Made by a program: the position numbers and the translations under genes. The notes below the pieces were generated by a model. The model did not search any database. It saw only the letters and a list, made by a program, of their open reading frames with translations, and was not told the DNA's origin. This document shows, one piece after another, positions 21,310-32,798 of a stretch of DNA of 64,000 nt (position 1 is the stretch's first letter; the number at the start of each line of letters is the position of its first letter). The stretch lies in NCBI GenBank assembly GCA_015680905.1, contig CM027380.1, forward strand, positions 52,283,001 through 52,347,000, read 5' to 3'. The stretch comes from Coptis chinensis (lineage: Eukaryota; Streptophyta; Magnoliopsida; Ranunculales; Ranunculaceae).

Positions 21310-21870
21310 CTATAACTTAACTCTGGCCAAAAAAAATTTACATTCGCTTTTTGACCAAACATCATGAATAATATTAGAAGCTAAAAAATTCACAATGTCG
21401 GCATACCAAGGTGTAAAAAAAATAGAATAAAGGTGTTCATCAGGAAAAGAATCAGGTATGGACTCAGAGTCACTATCATTGTCATTGGTTAGTCTAGATA
21501 AGTGATCGGCAACTACATTTTTGACCCCTCTTTTATCTTTAATTTCTAAGGTAAACTCTTGTAGGAGAAGGATATATTGGATCAATCTCTGGTTAGCATC
21601 CTTCTTGGTGAGAAAGTACCTAAGAGCTACATGGTCAGTGTACGCTAAGGTCTTTGAACCAACCAAATAAGGATGGAACTTATCTAAAGCATAAACCGCA
21701 GCTAAAAATTCCCTTTCCGTAATAGTATAATTTCTTTGAGCATCATTTAAAGTCTTACTAGCATAATAAATAACGGTGGACTTATCATCTAGTTTTTAGC
21801 CTAACACAGTACCAACATCATAATCGCTAGTGTCACACATAAGTTTGAAAGGTTTATACCAATCAGGAGG
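21310..21870 (-). pseudogene. RNase H (B)
   Basis: Contains TDHVALRYFLTKKDANQRLI and LLLQEFTLEIKDKRGVKN-VVADHLSRL, the usual end of the RNase H-like region of plant gypsy elements. The start of the domain lies toward 21870. Only one RNase H is present here, unlike in C and D. Confidence 0.8.
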
Positions 21871-22950
21871 CTATATAATCGGTGCAGATGTTAAAGCGGC
21901 TTTTAATGTTTCAAAAGCCTGTTTGCAGTCATAATTGAAATCAAAGATGGCATCTTTTAAAAGAAGATTAGTTAAAGGCCTAGCTAATTTTGAAAAATCC
22001 TTGGTAAAACGCCTATAGAAACCTGCATGGCCTAAAAAGTCTCTAATGTCATAGATAGTCCGTGGTATAGGTAGAGACGCTATTTTATCTAATTTGGCCT
22101 TATCTACTTCTATGTCGTTACTAGATACAATATGACCTAGAACTATTCCTCTTTTAACCATAAGATGACATTTCTCTCAGTTTAAAACCAAATTATTCTC
22201 CTTACATCGTGTCAACACCTTAGAAAGGTTAGACATGCAATCACTGAAAGAGTCTCCATAAATAGAAAAATCATCCATGAAAACTTCCATAAAGTGCTCC
22301 ACCATGTCACTAAAGATATGAAGCATACACCACTAGAAGGGACTAGGAGCATTACAAAGGCCAAAAGGCATTTGTTTATAGGCATATGTTCTAAAAGGAC
22401 ATGTGAAAATAGTCTTGTCTTGGTCGTCAGGATCAAAATTGATCCGAAAATAGCCAGAGTAGCCATCTAAAAAATAGTAATAAGCATGACCAGCTAGACG
22501 TTTGAGCATCTGATCTATAAAAGGTAAGGGAAAGTGATCCTTTCGTGTCATGGCATTTAAGCATCTGTAGTCAATACAGATCCTCCATTTCATAGGAACT
22601 TGTGTGGAAACATATTCACCAGCAGCATTGCGTACAATTGGAATACCTAATTTCTTAGGAACTACGTGAATGGGGCTTACCCATTCGCTATCGAAGATGG
22701 GATATATGATACCCGCATCGAGTAACCGTAAGACTTCTTCCCTGACTACCTTTTCCATGGCAGGGTTCAAGCGACGCTGAGGTTCGCGTGAAGTTTTCGC
22801 ATTATCCTCTAAATGTATGCGATGTGTGCACACGCTAGGGTCAATCCCCTTAATGTTGTCTAGGGACCAACCGATCGCAGAACGATGTTCCCTAATCACC
22901 CTGATCAATCGTGCCTCTTCATCAGTAGACAACTGAGAAGATATGATCAC
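21871..22950 (-). pseudogene. Reverse transcriptase (B)
   Basis: RT with IGWSLDNIKGIDPSVCTHRI, RLNPAMEKVVREEVLRLLDA, WVSPIHVVPKK and RICIDYRCLNAMTRKDHFPLPFID (cut here at short landmarks), then DGYSGYFRI, TFTCPFRTYAYKQMPFGLCN and, in 22161-21871, VLGHIVSSNDIEVDKAKLD and FLGHAGFYRRF. These are textbook Athila-lineage motifs. Fossil with several breaks. Confidence 0.88.
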
Positions 22951-23076
22951 CGATGACTACCATCCAGATCAAGCTGGATATATTTCAACTCAGCAGGAAG
23001 AGGTTTAAGCACAAGGGTGGGAGGAATGGGTAGAAAGGCTTCCAGAGGGTCTTCGTCTTGAGTAGTAAAGACTTGT

Positions 23077-23697
23077 TTAGGTAAGTGGAGAAGATGGAGC
23101 TACAGAAGGATCTAAGATAGGAGTAGACTCGAAAAGGGCGTTGACTTCCTCTACGTAGGAGTCATCGTCGAAGTCGGAACTTTTGAAGGAAAGGAATTGG
23201 TGCATCTGATTCTCTGGAAACGTGTTGTTGAAATAATCTTGAGCTAAGCTCTTGATCATGCTAACTTTTCCATCGATAGTCATATCGGGTAATTGCTGCA
23301 CCATTTTGAAAAGATTCACCTCAACAGAAAGGTGTGCAAAGGACATGGACATCGAATTATCGCGGCAATTTATGAGCATGTTGGCGGTTGCAAAGAAGGG
23401 ACACCCTAAAATGATAGGAACAGAGTCGTTAGTGACTTCTGTGTTGAGGATAATGAAGTCGGCTGGGTAGTAAAAATCTTGAACTTTAATAAGCACGTTT
23501 CCAACAACACCCTTAGGATACTTAATAAAACGGTCAGCTAATTGCAACATCATTTTAGTTGGTTGTATCTCTTGTAGACCTATTTGTTTATATAGATAAT
23601 AAGATAGTAAGTTAACACTCGCCCCCAGGTCTAATAGAACAGTTGTCGTGTGGGTATCCCCAAAGGTGCATTGTACAGTAGGACGACCAGGGTCCTT
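23077..23697 (-). pseudogene. Aspartic protease region (B)
   Basis: Contains LADRFIKYPKGVVGNVLIKV, DFYYPADFIILN, PIILGCPFFATANMLI and CRDNSMSMSF, which form the second half of the Athila-type retropepsin. The active-site end lies toward 23640-23600. The equivalent in F is 50306-50776. Confidence 0.8.
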
Positions 23698-24419
23698 CTA
23701 CTTAACGATTCCATTATGTTCAGATAGAGTGGAAAACTGTTCAGTTAAAAAGGTGTCTTTTGGAATGTTTGTTTTCCGCCTAATAGTGCACAACTCTTTT
23801 AGAAACTTAGCATGTTGTGGTAATTTTTTAATAGCTTCAAGAAAAGGTAGGTTTATCGTTAGATTTTTAAAAACTTCCCTAATCTCATCAAATATGGTAT
23901 CATTTTTTAACATGGCTAGTCTTTGGGGAAACGATAGTTTCTCTCTATATTTAGGATATGGGTCAATAGGATTTTTAGCTTTTGCCGCTTTCCTCTTGGG
24001 TTGTGGTTTAACTGGTACCTCTACAGGGGTAGGATCTTCAGTTTCTATTTCAGTATCTAGTAAATTTTCATTTGCAATGACCACTGGTGGTGTATCAATG
24101 GGCATAGTTATGACATTATCAACCACTCTGCCAGAATAGAGAGTGGTGATGGCTTTTACTCACCTACGTTTAAATTTTTGTTACTAGTATTACCGGTTAC
24201 TTCAAAGGTTGTGTTTTCCATTTTAGGATTAGGTATAGCTTGACTTGGAACAACACCTTTTGGTTGGGCTTTATCTTGGGTTAACTATTGTATGCAATGT
24301 TAAATGGATTGTAGAATATGTTGTTAAGCTTGCATTTAGGCATTGAAACAATCCGGTTGTGAAGGTGTAGTGGCCACAAGTGGTGTGACAGGAATTATCT
24401 TACGTTGATTATTATCGGG
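23698..24419 (-). pseudogene. Gag-protease linker (B)
   Basis: Has the proline- and lysine-rich stretch VKPQPKRKAAKAKNPIDPYP and the segment FLEAIKKLPQHAKFLKELC, which is strongly conserved between nucleocapsid and protease in Athila-like polyproteins. The upstream gag continues beyond element G at 32799. The 23894-24419 part is repeated at 30794-31319. Confidence 0.75.
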
Positions 24420-25924
24420 TGATAAGAGCCCAAAACTGTAGTTTTAACCCCTTAACAATCGTACTTTTAGACCAATTATGTGAATAATAAGTAAGAGTTA
24501 ATACTGATTACGTGTTTTTATGCATTTCAGGCTTCAAAGTCCATTATGTGCAGAAATGTGCCACTTTAGCGAGATAAAGGAGCAAAGGTCAGTTGCTAAG
24601 GAGATCTGTGATTAAAGGCCAATTTTCAAGAAGACAAAGCCTCTGTAAAGCCCAGTCAAAAGATGAAAAGTCAAAGTCCACGCGGCGCGGAAAACAAATT
24701 GCACAAAAAGTCGTGAGAACTTCGAAGACCATATCTTTGGACTCAGACCTCGGAATTGGGCCTACCTTATGTCAAAACGACTGGATCGGAAAGAGCTTTT
24801 TAATGGTTCAAGCCTTGACCCAATCAGAGGAGAAGAAGTGGACGAAACGTTTGTCGAAGCCAATTGCAGCTGAAGAGCCCATTTTGGACTAAAGAAATTA
24901 GGTTTTGGGCCCAATTTTCCGGCCCAAAACATGGCTTCAACCCCATGCACGATTTTTGGATCTGAAAGTATACAAACAAAAGCTTGACTCTTTGTTAATG
25001 GTAGATAGTTAGGTTAGAAAATAAATTAGTTTAGGATAAGAAAAGTAACCATTAAACCTTAATTCTAGATCTAGTTTTAGATTAATTAATTAGTTTTTAT
25101 TCTTGCCTTAAATTTAGTATTAAATTATTGTTATTGCTATTCATTAGATAAATAAAGTTAATTAGTTCTCCATAATCTATTTTCATTTTTATGTATTTAT
25201 TAGGTTAAATCCTTAGATTTACTTATTTGTCATTATTAGTTTAATTCAACTATTGCATGAGTAGTTTTGAATTGAGTTTAAACAAGTAAAGTTCAAATCT
25301 TTATATTATATCTTGTTTAGATTCCATGCGAAATGATAGTCTTATGATTCTCGGCTAAACCTCCATTAGAGGGGTTGAAAAACCTTGATGAAGCTTGATT
25401 TCGATTAGCGTAGAATAGTCGTAATTTCCCATTCAACTCTAGAAGTAATTAGTCCACCATGAGAATGGGGTTGAATACTTCACATGCTAGATGTTAGTTG
25501 GTAGAGATTACCATGAACACTAGGGATTAGGAAGAACCAATTGTTTGCGTAGCGATTCATTCAATTCGGATTCTGACGATTAAATGCCGTTAGTAAATTA
25601 AGTCGAGTTAAGGTGGATTAAAATCCCGCCTAATTCCTTATCATTGAATCATTTTAGTTCATACCTTGTTATTTGAATTATCGCGTCTTGTTAGTATAAA
25701 TTGAATCCGTAGTATAATCGTAGAATAGAAATTTCACATAACACATTACTCTCACCATTGTTCTTTGTGTTTGTTCAATTGAATTTGTTAAGTCTTGAGA
25801 GTTAAGAGTGGAACGATTCCGTACTCTATATATTACAAGAATATACATGTGAGAGTAGAAAATAAATTATTGATACCGTAAGAATAAGGTTAGAGTAATC
25901 TAATTGAGTTTTTACGGGTTATCA
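23894..25924. repeat. Segmental duplication, copy 1
   Basis: 526 bp of B (gag-protease linker) plus the following 1505-bp LTR of G are repeated in the same order and orientation at 30794-32798. The B-derived parts differ at about a dozen positions (about 2-3%), and the LTR parts by a similar amount. Confidence 0.9.
24420..25924 (+). repeat. 5' LTR of element G
   Basis: About 1505 bp, TGATAAGAGCCC to GGTTATCA. It pairs with 31320-32798. Confidence 0.9.
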
Positions 25925-25939
25925 AATAGCGCCACTGCC
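25925..25939 (+). other. Primer-binding site of element G
   Basis: AATAGCGCCACTGCC directly after the LTR. It resembles the tRNA-Asp complement (TGGCGCCGTTGCC) with some differences, as in A. Confidence 0.65.
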
Positions 25940-27143
25940 ATCTTAATCTCCTTCAAGACAAGAATTCAATTGATTGAATCCAAGGGGCAATCCTCCATTC
26001 TCTACCCACCCACCCTTTTAATTTTTCATTCTTATTCCTTGAATTTTTGGAACTGTTCACTATTTAGGCATAGGGGTTGTGGATTCACGGAGGAAAACAC
26101 TACAGTAAAGGTATTTGTAAATTTCTAAAAATTCTAAAAAATTACAGGTGTAATCCTTAATGTGTTATTGATTTACTGTAATTTTGTCAGAAATTTCCTA
26201 ATTGTTTTACCTTGTGAACAAATACGATCTTTACAGTGCCGCATTTCAGTTTTCAAACCGTGTGTTCTTGGAAAAACTGTCGAGTAAGATTACTTAAGCA
26301 GTTCTAAAAATTCTATAAATTTTACAGGAGTATCTATCCTACGTCAGGAGCTCCCAGTAAAAATTTGACAAGTTTTTGAATTGTTTTGACCTCCTAAATA
26401 GTGGAGTGTTTCCAGTGTGTTTCTGCAGTTTTGCAAACACTTAATTTCTGGAACACCAGCTCATAAGGAGAGTTTATAGAACTCCAATTGCTCTTAAATT
26501 TTTACAGAAATAAGTAGGATCTGTCAGGAGTCTCCAGTAAAAATTTGACAATTTTTGGCTTTGTTTTGATGGGTTAACCATTCGGTTGTTTGTATTGTGT
26601 CCGAAAACTGTTTTGCAAACTTTGCAGGGAAGTAGAGGGACTTTCATAGCTCCGATTGATCTGAAATTTTACAGGCTACTTGATAGACGTCTTAGAAAAT
26701 TACTGTAAAAATTTTAAATTTTTTGGAGTACGGTAAAATGCCTAAAACTCAAAAATTGACCTGAGCGCACCTGCGCCCAAACGCCTGGAACTTCGAGTGT
26801 CTTGAGCGCACCTGCGCCCAAACAGAGCGCGACTGTGCCCTAAACTGCTGAATTTGCCCGATTTCCTCAGGTTTGTTCCAAATTTTCATTTCTTCAAGTC
26901 AGTCAGTGTTTCTAACATCATACAAACACTGAGATCGCGTATACAAGACATTATTCGTAAGCGAAGCAAGGAGGCATTCAGGTACTCCTTCTTTCACTCC
27001 TTGTTTCTTCTGTCCGAGGAGTTTTAATTATAGTATAATCAGGCTTGTTTTCTTAAAATGAAATACCACACGCCTATCTAGAAATGTATGCTTAGAGTTG
27101 TGGTTGCATATTAATTGCCCTATAATATATTTGAAAAACCAAT
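25940..27143 (+). other. Leader of element G
   Basis: Noncoding. Between about 26080 and 26740 it holds four very diverged units of roughly 180 bp, recognisable by TTTTACAGG-like words near 26140, 26320, 26500 and 26670. Three GC-rich motifs follow at 26760-26840, in the same orientation as in A. The segment 26905-27085 is shared with B (34200-33930, minus strand), where gag starts. In G the zinc-knuckle ORF starts soon after this point instead. Confidence 0.6.
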
Positions 27144-27470
27144 ATGGCATATCAATATGTAGACCAACAATCATATGATAATTATGCAAACCCTTCGCCA
27201 TGTTCATGTTGTGGTAGTCCTGACCATTGGGCTTCTCAATGCCCATCATATCAAGAGCAATCATGTAATTATTATGAAAACCCTTCACCATGTTCATGTT
27301 GTGGTAGTCCTGATCATTGGGCTTCTCAATGCCCATCATATCAAGAGCAATCTTGTAATTACTATGGGAACCCTTCACCATATTCATGTTGTGGTAGTCC
27401 TGACTATTGGGCTTCTCAATGCCCATCATATCAAGAGTCTGAGCCTACTATAGGATATAATAATAATTAG
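27144..27470 (+). CDS. Triple zinc-knuckle mini-protein (G)
   Basis: 108 residues from the ATG at 27144. Three tandem repeats of exactly 90 bp (30 residues; anchor CCCTTC at 27191, 27281 and 27371) each carry a CX2CX4HX4C knuckle. The first two read CSCCGSPDHWASQC; the third has Tyr in place of the conserved His. Element A has one unit only. The zinc knuckle suggests RNA or DNA binding. It is unusual for a retroelement knuckle to stand alone, without a capsid domain ahead of it. The opposite-strand frame at 27028-27429 is a shadow. Confidence 0.7.
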   Translation: MAYQYVDQQSYDNYANPSPCSCCGSPDHWASQCPSYQEQSCNYYENPSPCSCCGSPDHWASQCPSYQEQSCNYYGNPSPYSCCGSPDYWASQCPSYQESEPTIGYNNN

Positions 27471-27976
27471 GAACCTCAATTTTCAAATTTTTATAGTGAC
27501 TCATACAATCAAAAGTTTTCTAGTCATCCAAATTATTCATGTAATTCCACCAATAACAATCAACTAGCCATTCAGCCTCAACCTAACCCATCACAGTACG
27601 ACATCAACCAGAGTCACTCAAACGCCAATAACTATAACTATCAAACACCATACCAACTAGACCCACACCACCAAGCTTCCCCTCAGCTAACAACATTCGA
27701 TGAAATAATGGCCCAAAACAAAATAATACTTTAGGAAATAAACCGGAACCTAAAGATAATAGGTTCACCTACGCCAGACATTTCTACCATGCCAGAGATC
27801 AACACTATTCCCATAACTAACCCAGTCAACCTAGTTCACACTTACCCTACATTTCATGAACCATTACCTTTCGAAGACCCTCTCATTAACCATGATAATA
27901 ACTCCACACCCCACCTGGATGAGAAAATTCTTGGGTAGACAACTCTTTAGGACTAGTTTCGGATGACCACTCAAAC

Positions 27977-28995
27977 TTGAGCGATGTCTCCGAGGAACTT
28001 CCCACTGATCCACCTGACGATGAATATAATGATAACACTTTAGAAGATATTTATAAAGGTGTGACGAAGGAAGAATTTGATAACTATTGGCATTCTCGTA
28101 ATATGGACCCTCCTGTTGAGCATGTCCAGGCCTTTGAGTTTGCTAACCGCACTCGGCTGGATGATGTCTCGACACATTCGAATGAGGCCATTGAGGATAC
28201 TTGTAGTGTTTTAGAGGAAGAGGGTGAGGACATGGAGATTAACAATTCAAATCTAAGGCATGAACAAGTTAATGTGCAAGAAAACGAGGAAGTTACATCT
28301 TTAGAGCAATGTGAATCTCAATTCAGTTTGGCAGCTGAGGAAATAACAAGGAAAGAAATAGATGAAAATCTTAAAGATAAAGCCACGAACCACAACCTTG
28401 TGGATTCAGCTAAGCCAGATGTAGAGTTCTTAAGAGCATGTGAGGATCCACCACCCAATGAACCACCAACCAACCACCATCCACCTGAGTTACCACCTCC
28501 TATAATCCAACCATCTACCACAACTAAGCCATCCATTTACCCACCATTTAAAAGGAACTCGATTTTTCCCTTGAGCCAATTGCCTCAGAGACCATCTATA
28601 ATTTTTTCAACCCTCACAGTGAAGAGTGTTTGCCTAGCACACAATCCCATGAGTACACCATTCCGGTAATTGAGAGACTAGCTCTGACCGAGTGTAGTGA
28701 GAAACCTAGTTTGTCTTATTTTTCTTCATCTGAGCTTCATGAAAGACATCAGGATCCACACTTCATTCCCTTCTCACCTAAAGTATCGCTAATTCATCTT
28801 TTTGGTCATTCCAACTATTTAAAACAATTACAACATGATGGTTTGCATATGTTCTTTGATAGGATGCATAAGTTTTTATTCCTTCGCTTACATGTTTGCT
28901 TCCAATTATACAACATTATTCTGTTTGGGGGTACATTTAGTATCATGTTTTTATGGCTAGACCCCCAACTCTTCCGACTATTTGTTTATAGTTGA
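27977..28995 (+). CDS. ORF2 region of element G: acidic, proline-containing protein
   Basis: Homologue of ORF2 in A. 27977-28669 encodes acidic sequence (SEELPTDPPDDEY, LEEEGEDMEINN), EQCESQFSLAAEEI and the proline-rich hinge EPPTNHHPPELPPP. 28630-28995 encodes the part with SHEYTI, ERHQDPHF and LQHDGLHMFF. It differs from A by substitutions, and conserved landmarks are kept along the whole length. No known domain. As an element gene it should be regarded as a fossil that is broken at least once. Confidence 0.55.
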
Positions 28996-29050
28996 CCACG
29001 CATCATCCACTTTGTGCCACCCCAGTTTCATGCTTTTGGGGGTGTGCACA

Positions 29051-29113
29051 GTCTAGGGGAATCTGACGTAAAATGACCCCACATTAAGTCTCGGGAATCT
29101 GACTTTAAAAGAC
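29051..29113 (+). repeat. Doubled post-coding motif (G)
   Basis: Two copies (29051-29075 and 29088-29113) of AGTCTNGGGAATCTGAC followed by TTAAAA and GACC. It is the same pair as in A, and stands after ORF2 and before the ORF3 promoter region. Confidence 0.6.
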
Positions 29114-29730
29114 CCACGTTTTAAAACAAATTTTTACAAACCTGTTTTCAAAAATTTGTTTGGGGATGGGGTGTTTGGTTTTTCCATTCTTGATCACTCA
29201 AATTCCTATTCTTACCCCCACCTCGCTCCCTTGAAGAGTAGCTAGATTTCTTCTTGTTTGTTGTTTTGATGTTGTTTTTTATTATTTTTAGTAGATAGGA
29301 TGTTACATTGTTAAATTCCGTAGTTAACTTTGAATTTGGTAGTTAAATGTTGTTTGAATTTCAATTTTAATATAATGTGGTTCTTTTCAAATTGTGCATG
29401 GATTTTATTGTTAATCCCACCTTCCCGAATTGTTTGGGGGTGGTATTATTTATTCTATCATGATTTGTAGAAGATCATCCATTTTAGAGTATGTTTTGGA
29501 GTGAAGGTTGAGAATATTGCCGTAATTGGCATACCTATGATTAGATGTGGTGGTAGGATGAAATCTAAGAGAGTTTAGAAGTTACTAGTCTAAATCCAGT
29601 ATAAAAGATATTAGGGTTGTTATAGAATCAAGAATATAGGTTGTTTCCGTTTTCGGTTTTGGAAATTTCTGTTTCCGGCAATTGCTTTAAAACGTTTTGG
29701 AAATTTCCCGATTCGTTTTTGGAAACCTAA

Positions 29731-29742
29731 CCCTATATAAAC
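29731..29742 (+). promoter_or_regulatory. TATA-like box upstream of ORF3 (G)
   Basis: CCCTATATAAACTTCATTCA. The identical core and following sequence occur in A (minus strand, 3018-2999). A CA-repeat and a C-rich leader follow. Confidence 0.4.
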
Positions 29743-29961
29743 TTCATTCATTCTCCACACACACACATCTCTCACATCCATCCCTCATTTTTTTACTCCC
29801 AATTTTCGCTTAATTTTCCTTTGCACCCGCACTCAACACTCGAAGCACTTCGCCTAATCATTGTCGAAATTCTACCCCGGCGCACCTGCGCTTCAAGTTG
29901 AGCGACTTCATCAAAACACTTGTAAATCCAAAACACCCGAAGCGCTGCGCTTCAGAACTCG

Positions 29962-30783
29962 ATGAGACGCCAAAATTTCCGATTTTTTGCTTGGGTTGTT
30001 CGGGATAGTTCGCAATTGCTGTTCGAGAGTAGTTTTGTGATGACATCCCCACAGATCATCTTTGGAACAGTCTTTCAAGACTTGTTTTGTGAAATAATCA
30101 TACAAGCGGGATGGCAATCTTTAATGGTAAGTTCGATGAACTTTACTCCCCGCGACTTGCCTCATATTTTTATAACCATTGTACATTCTTTTATCGGATG
30201 GATGTGTTCTCCATCAACATTGATGACGAAACAATGGAGATAACTAAGTCCCTGTTGGCTTTTGTTATTGAGATTCCTATGCCTACTAAGATTCAAGACC
30301 CATTGGGCTACATAGTTGATAATTTCTCTGCCTACAACTATGAGCTTTTACATGAGAATTATGGGTCCGGCCTTTTCCGTGTCGAGGACCAAGGGACATA
30401 TAACGTAGCACTTGGTAGCTTGTCCCTTAATGTGATACGGTAATGTTCTTTATCATGCTAAACATATCAGGGGAGTGGCATTTTTCTTCTGCGAATGATG
30501 CCACTTGCGATGTTTTCCTTGCTTTAGCTTAAGAACGCCTACTATATGACCTTCCTAAGACCTTAATGTCTAGTTTAGCACGAGCCCATAGCATGAGGCA
30601 TAAGTATCTTCTTATGCCTATATTAGTTTGCCGTATTATGCTATGTTTCTTCCCTGTTTTTTGTGCCTGTCTCACGGATTGGGTTGGGGTCGACATTGTG
30701 AGACCCACCAATTCTATTATTCGATCTTTCCATGCAATGACTTGGCAAGGGTGGAGAATACAGCCTCATCAGGTTACGCCTTA
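29962..30783 (+). pseudogene. ORF3 of element G, 'putative plant transposon protein' type
   Basis: Shows the FESSFVMTSPQII entry, the AGWQSLMVS segment, YSPRLASYFYNHCTFFY, FSINIDDETMEITKSLLAF and YGSGLFRVEDQGTYNVALGS, and further on SLARAHSMRHKYLLMP. All have direct counterparts in A and ORF3b of B. Two GC-rich motifs lie just upstream (29877-29950). Broken. Sequence homologous to B from elsewhere begins at 30794. Confidence 0.65.
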
Positions 30784-30793
30784 CACCCCAAAT

Positions 30794-32798
30794 ATGGTAT
30801 CATTTTTTAACATGGCTAGTCTTTGGGGAAACGATAGTTTCTCTCTATATTTAGGATATGGGTCAATAGGATTTTTAGCTTTTGCCACTTTCCTCTTGGG
30901 TTGTGGTTTAATTGGTACCTCTATAGGGGTAGGATCTTCAGTTTCTATTTCAGTATCTAGTAAATTTTCATTTGCAATGACCACTGGTGGTGTATCAACG
31001 GGCATGGTTATGACATTATCAACCACTCTGCCAGAATAGAGAGTGGTGATGGCTTTTACTCACCTACGTTTAAATTTTTGTTACTAGTATTACCGGTTAC
31101 TTCAAAGGTTGTGTTTGCCATTTTAGGATTAGGTATAGCTTGACTTGGAAACACACCTTTTGGTTGGGCTTTATCTTGGGTTAACTATTGTATGCAATGT
31201 TAAATGGATTGTAGAATATGTTGTTAAGCTTGCATGTAGGCATTGAAACAATCCGGTTGTGAAGGTGTAGTGGCCACAAGTGGTGTGACAGGAATTATCT
31301 CACGTTGATTATTACCGGATGATAAGAGTCCAAAACTGTAGTTTTAACCCCTTAACAATCATACTTTTAGACCAATTATGTGAACAATAAGTAAGAGTTA
31401 ATACTGATTACGTGTTTTTATGCATTTCAGGCTTCAAAGTCCATTATGTGCAGAAATGTGCCACTTCAGCGAGATAAAGGAGCAAAGGTCGGTTGTTAAG
31501 GAGTTCTATGATTAAAGACCAATTTTCAAGAAGACAAAGCCTCTGTAAAGCCCGGTCAAAAGATGAAAAGTCAAAGTCCACACGGGCAGAAACAATGCAC
31601 AAAAGTCAGTAGAACTTCCGAAGACCATATCTTTGGACTTAGACCTCGGAATTGGGCCTACCTTATGTCAAAACGACCGGCTCGGAAAGAACTTTTCAAT
31701 AGTTAAAGCCTTGACCCAATCAGAGGAGAAGAAGTGAACAAAACGTTTGTCGAATCCAATTGCAGCTGAAGAGCCCATTTTGGACTAAAGAAATTGGGTT
31801 TTGGGCCCAATTTTCTGGCCCAAAATATGGCTTCAAGCCCATGCACGATTTTTGGATCTGAAAGTATAAAAACAAAAGCTTGACTCTTTGTTAATGGTAG
31901 ATAGTTAGGTTAGGATAAGAAAAGTAGCTATTAAACCTTAGTTCTAGATCTAGTTTTAGATTAATTAATTAGTTTTTATTCTTGCCTTAAATTTAGTATT
32001 AAATTATTGTTATTGCTATTCATTAGATAAATAAAGTTAATTAGTTCTCCATAATCTAGTTTCATTTTTATTTATTTATTAGCTTAAATCCTTAGATTTA
32101 CTTATTTGTCATTATTAGTTTAATTCAATTATTGCATGAGTAGTTTTGAATTGAGTTTAAACAAGTAAAGTTCAAATCTTTATATTATGTCTTGTTTAGA
32201 TTCCATGAGAAATGATAGTCTTATGATTCTCGGCTAAACCTCCATTAGAGGGGGTTGAAAAACCTTGATGAAGCTTGATTTCGATTAGCGTAGAATAGTC
32301 GTAATTTCCCATTCAACTCTAGAAGTAATTAGTCCACCATGATAATGGGGTTGAATACTTCACATGCTAGATGTTAGTTGGTAGAGATTACCATGAACAC
32401 TAGGGATTAGGAAGAACCAATTGTTCTGCGTAGCAGTTCAATTCGGATTAGGACAATTCGTCGTTAGTAAATTAAGTAGAGTTAAGGTGGATTCAAATCC
32501 CCCCTAATTCCTTATCATTGAATCATTTTAGTTCATACCTTGTTATTTGAATTATCGCGTCTTGTTAGTATAAATTGAATCCGTAGTATAATCGTAGAAT
32601 AGAAATTTCACATAACACATTACTCTCACCATTGTTCTTTGTGTTTGTTCAATTGAATTTGTTAAGTCTTGAGAGTTAAGAGTGGAACGATTCCGTACTC
32701 TATATATTGCATGAATATACATGTGAGAGTAGGAAATAAATTATTGATACCGTAATAATAAGATTAGAGTAATCTAATTGAGTTTTTACGGGTTATCA
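30794..32798. repeat. Segmental duplication, copy 2
   Basis: Repeats 23894-25924 (a piece of B plus the LTR of G). On the left it joins abruptly to ORF3 sequence of G at 30793/30794. On the right it joins the rest of gag of B at 32799. Confidence 0.9.
31320..32798 (+). repeat. Downstream LTR of element G
   Basis: About 1479 bp, starting TGATAAGAGTCC and ending GGTTATCA. It pairs with 24420-25924. It is preceded by a piece of B and not by a polypurine tract of G. Confidence 0.85.

Larger units (their letters stand above)
24420..32798 (+). mobile_element. Element G: non-autonomous Athila-like element, sister of A
   Basis: Plus-oriented and inserted in gag of B. LTRs are at 24420-25924 and 31320-32798. 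Flanks are TCGGG on the left and CCGGG on the right, a 5-bp duplication with one difference. The order is: LTR, primer site, leader, triple zinc-knuckle ORF, acidic ORF2, doubled motif, TATA-like box, GC-rich motifs, ORF3. Unusually, a 526-bp piece of the host element B precedes the downstream LTR, which points to rearrangement after insertion. LTR divergence is about 2-3% by eye, so it is younger than B. No gag core or pol domain is recognised. Confidence 0.85.

Noticed and set aside
23648-24139. 163-codon plus-strand frame, repeated at 30566-31039
   Set aside because: It is the reverse strand of the gag-protease linker of B and appears twice only because that segment is duplicated.
27028-27453. 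Minus- and second plus-frame repeats over the zinc-knuckle ORF
   Set aside because: The 90-bp period keeps them open; only the frame at 27144-27470 gives a CCHC knuckle shared with A.
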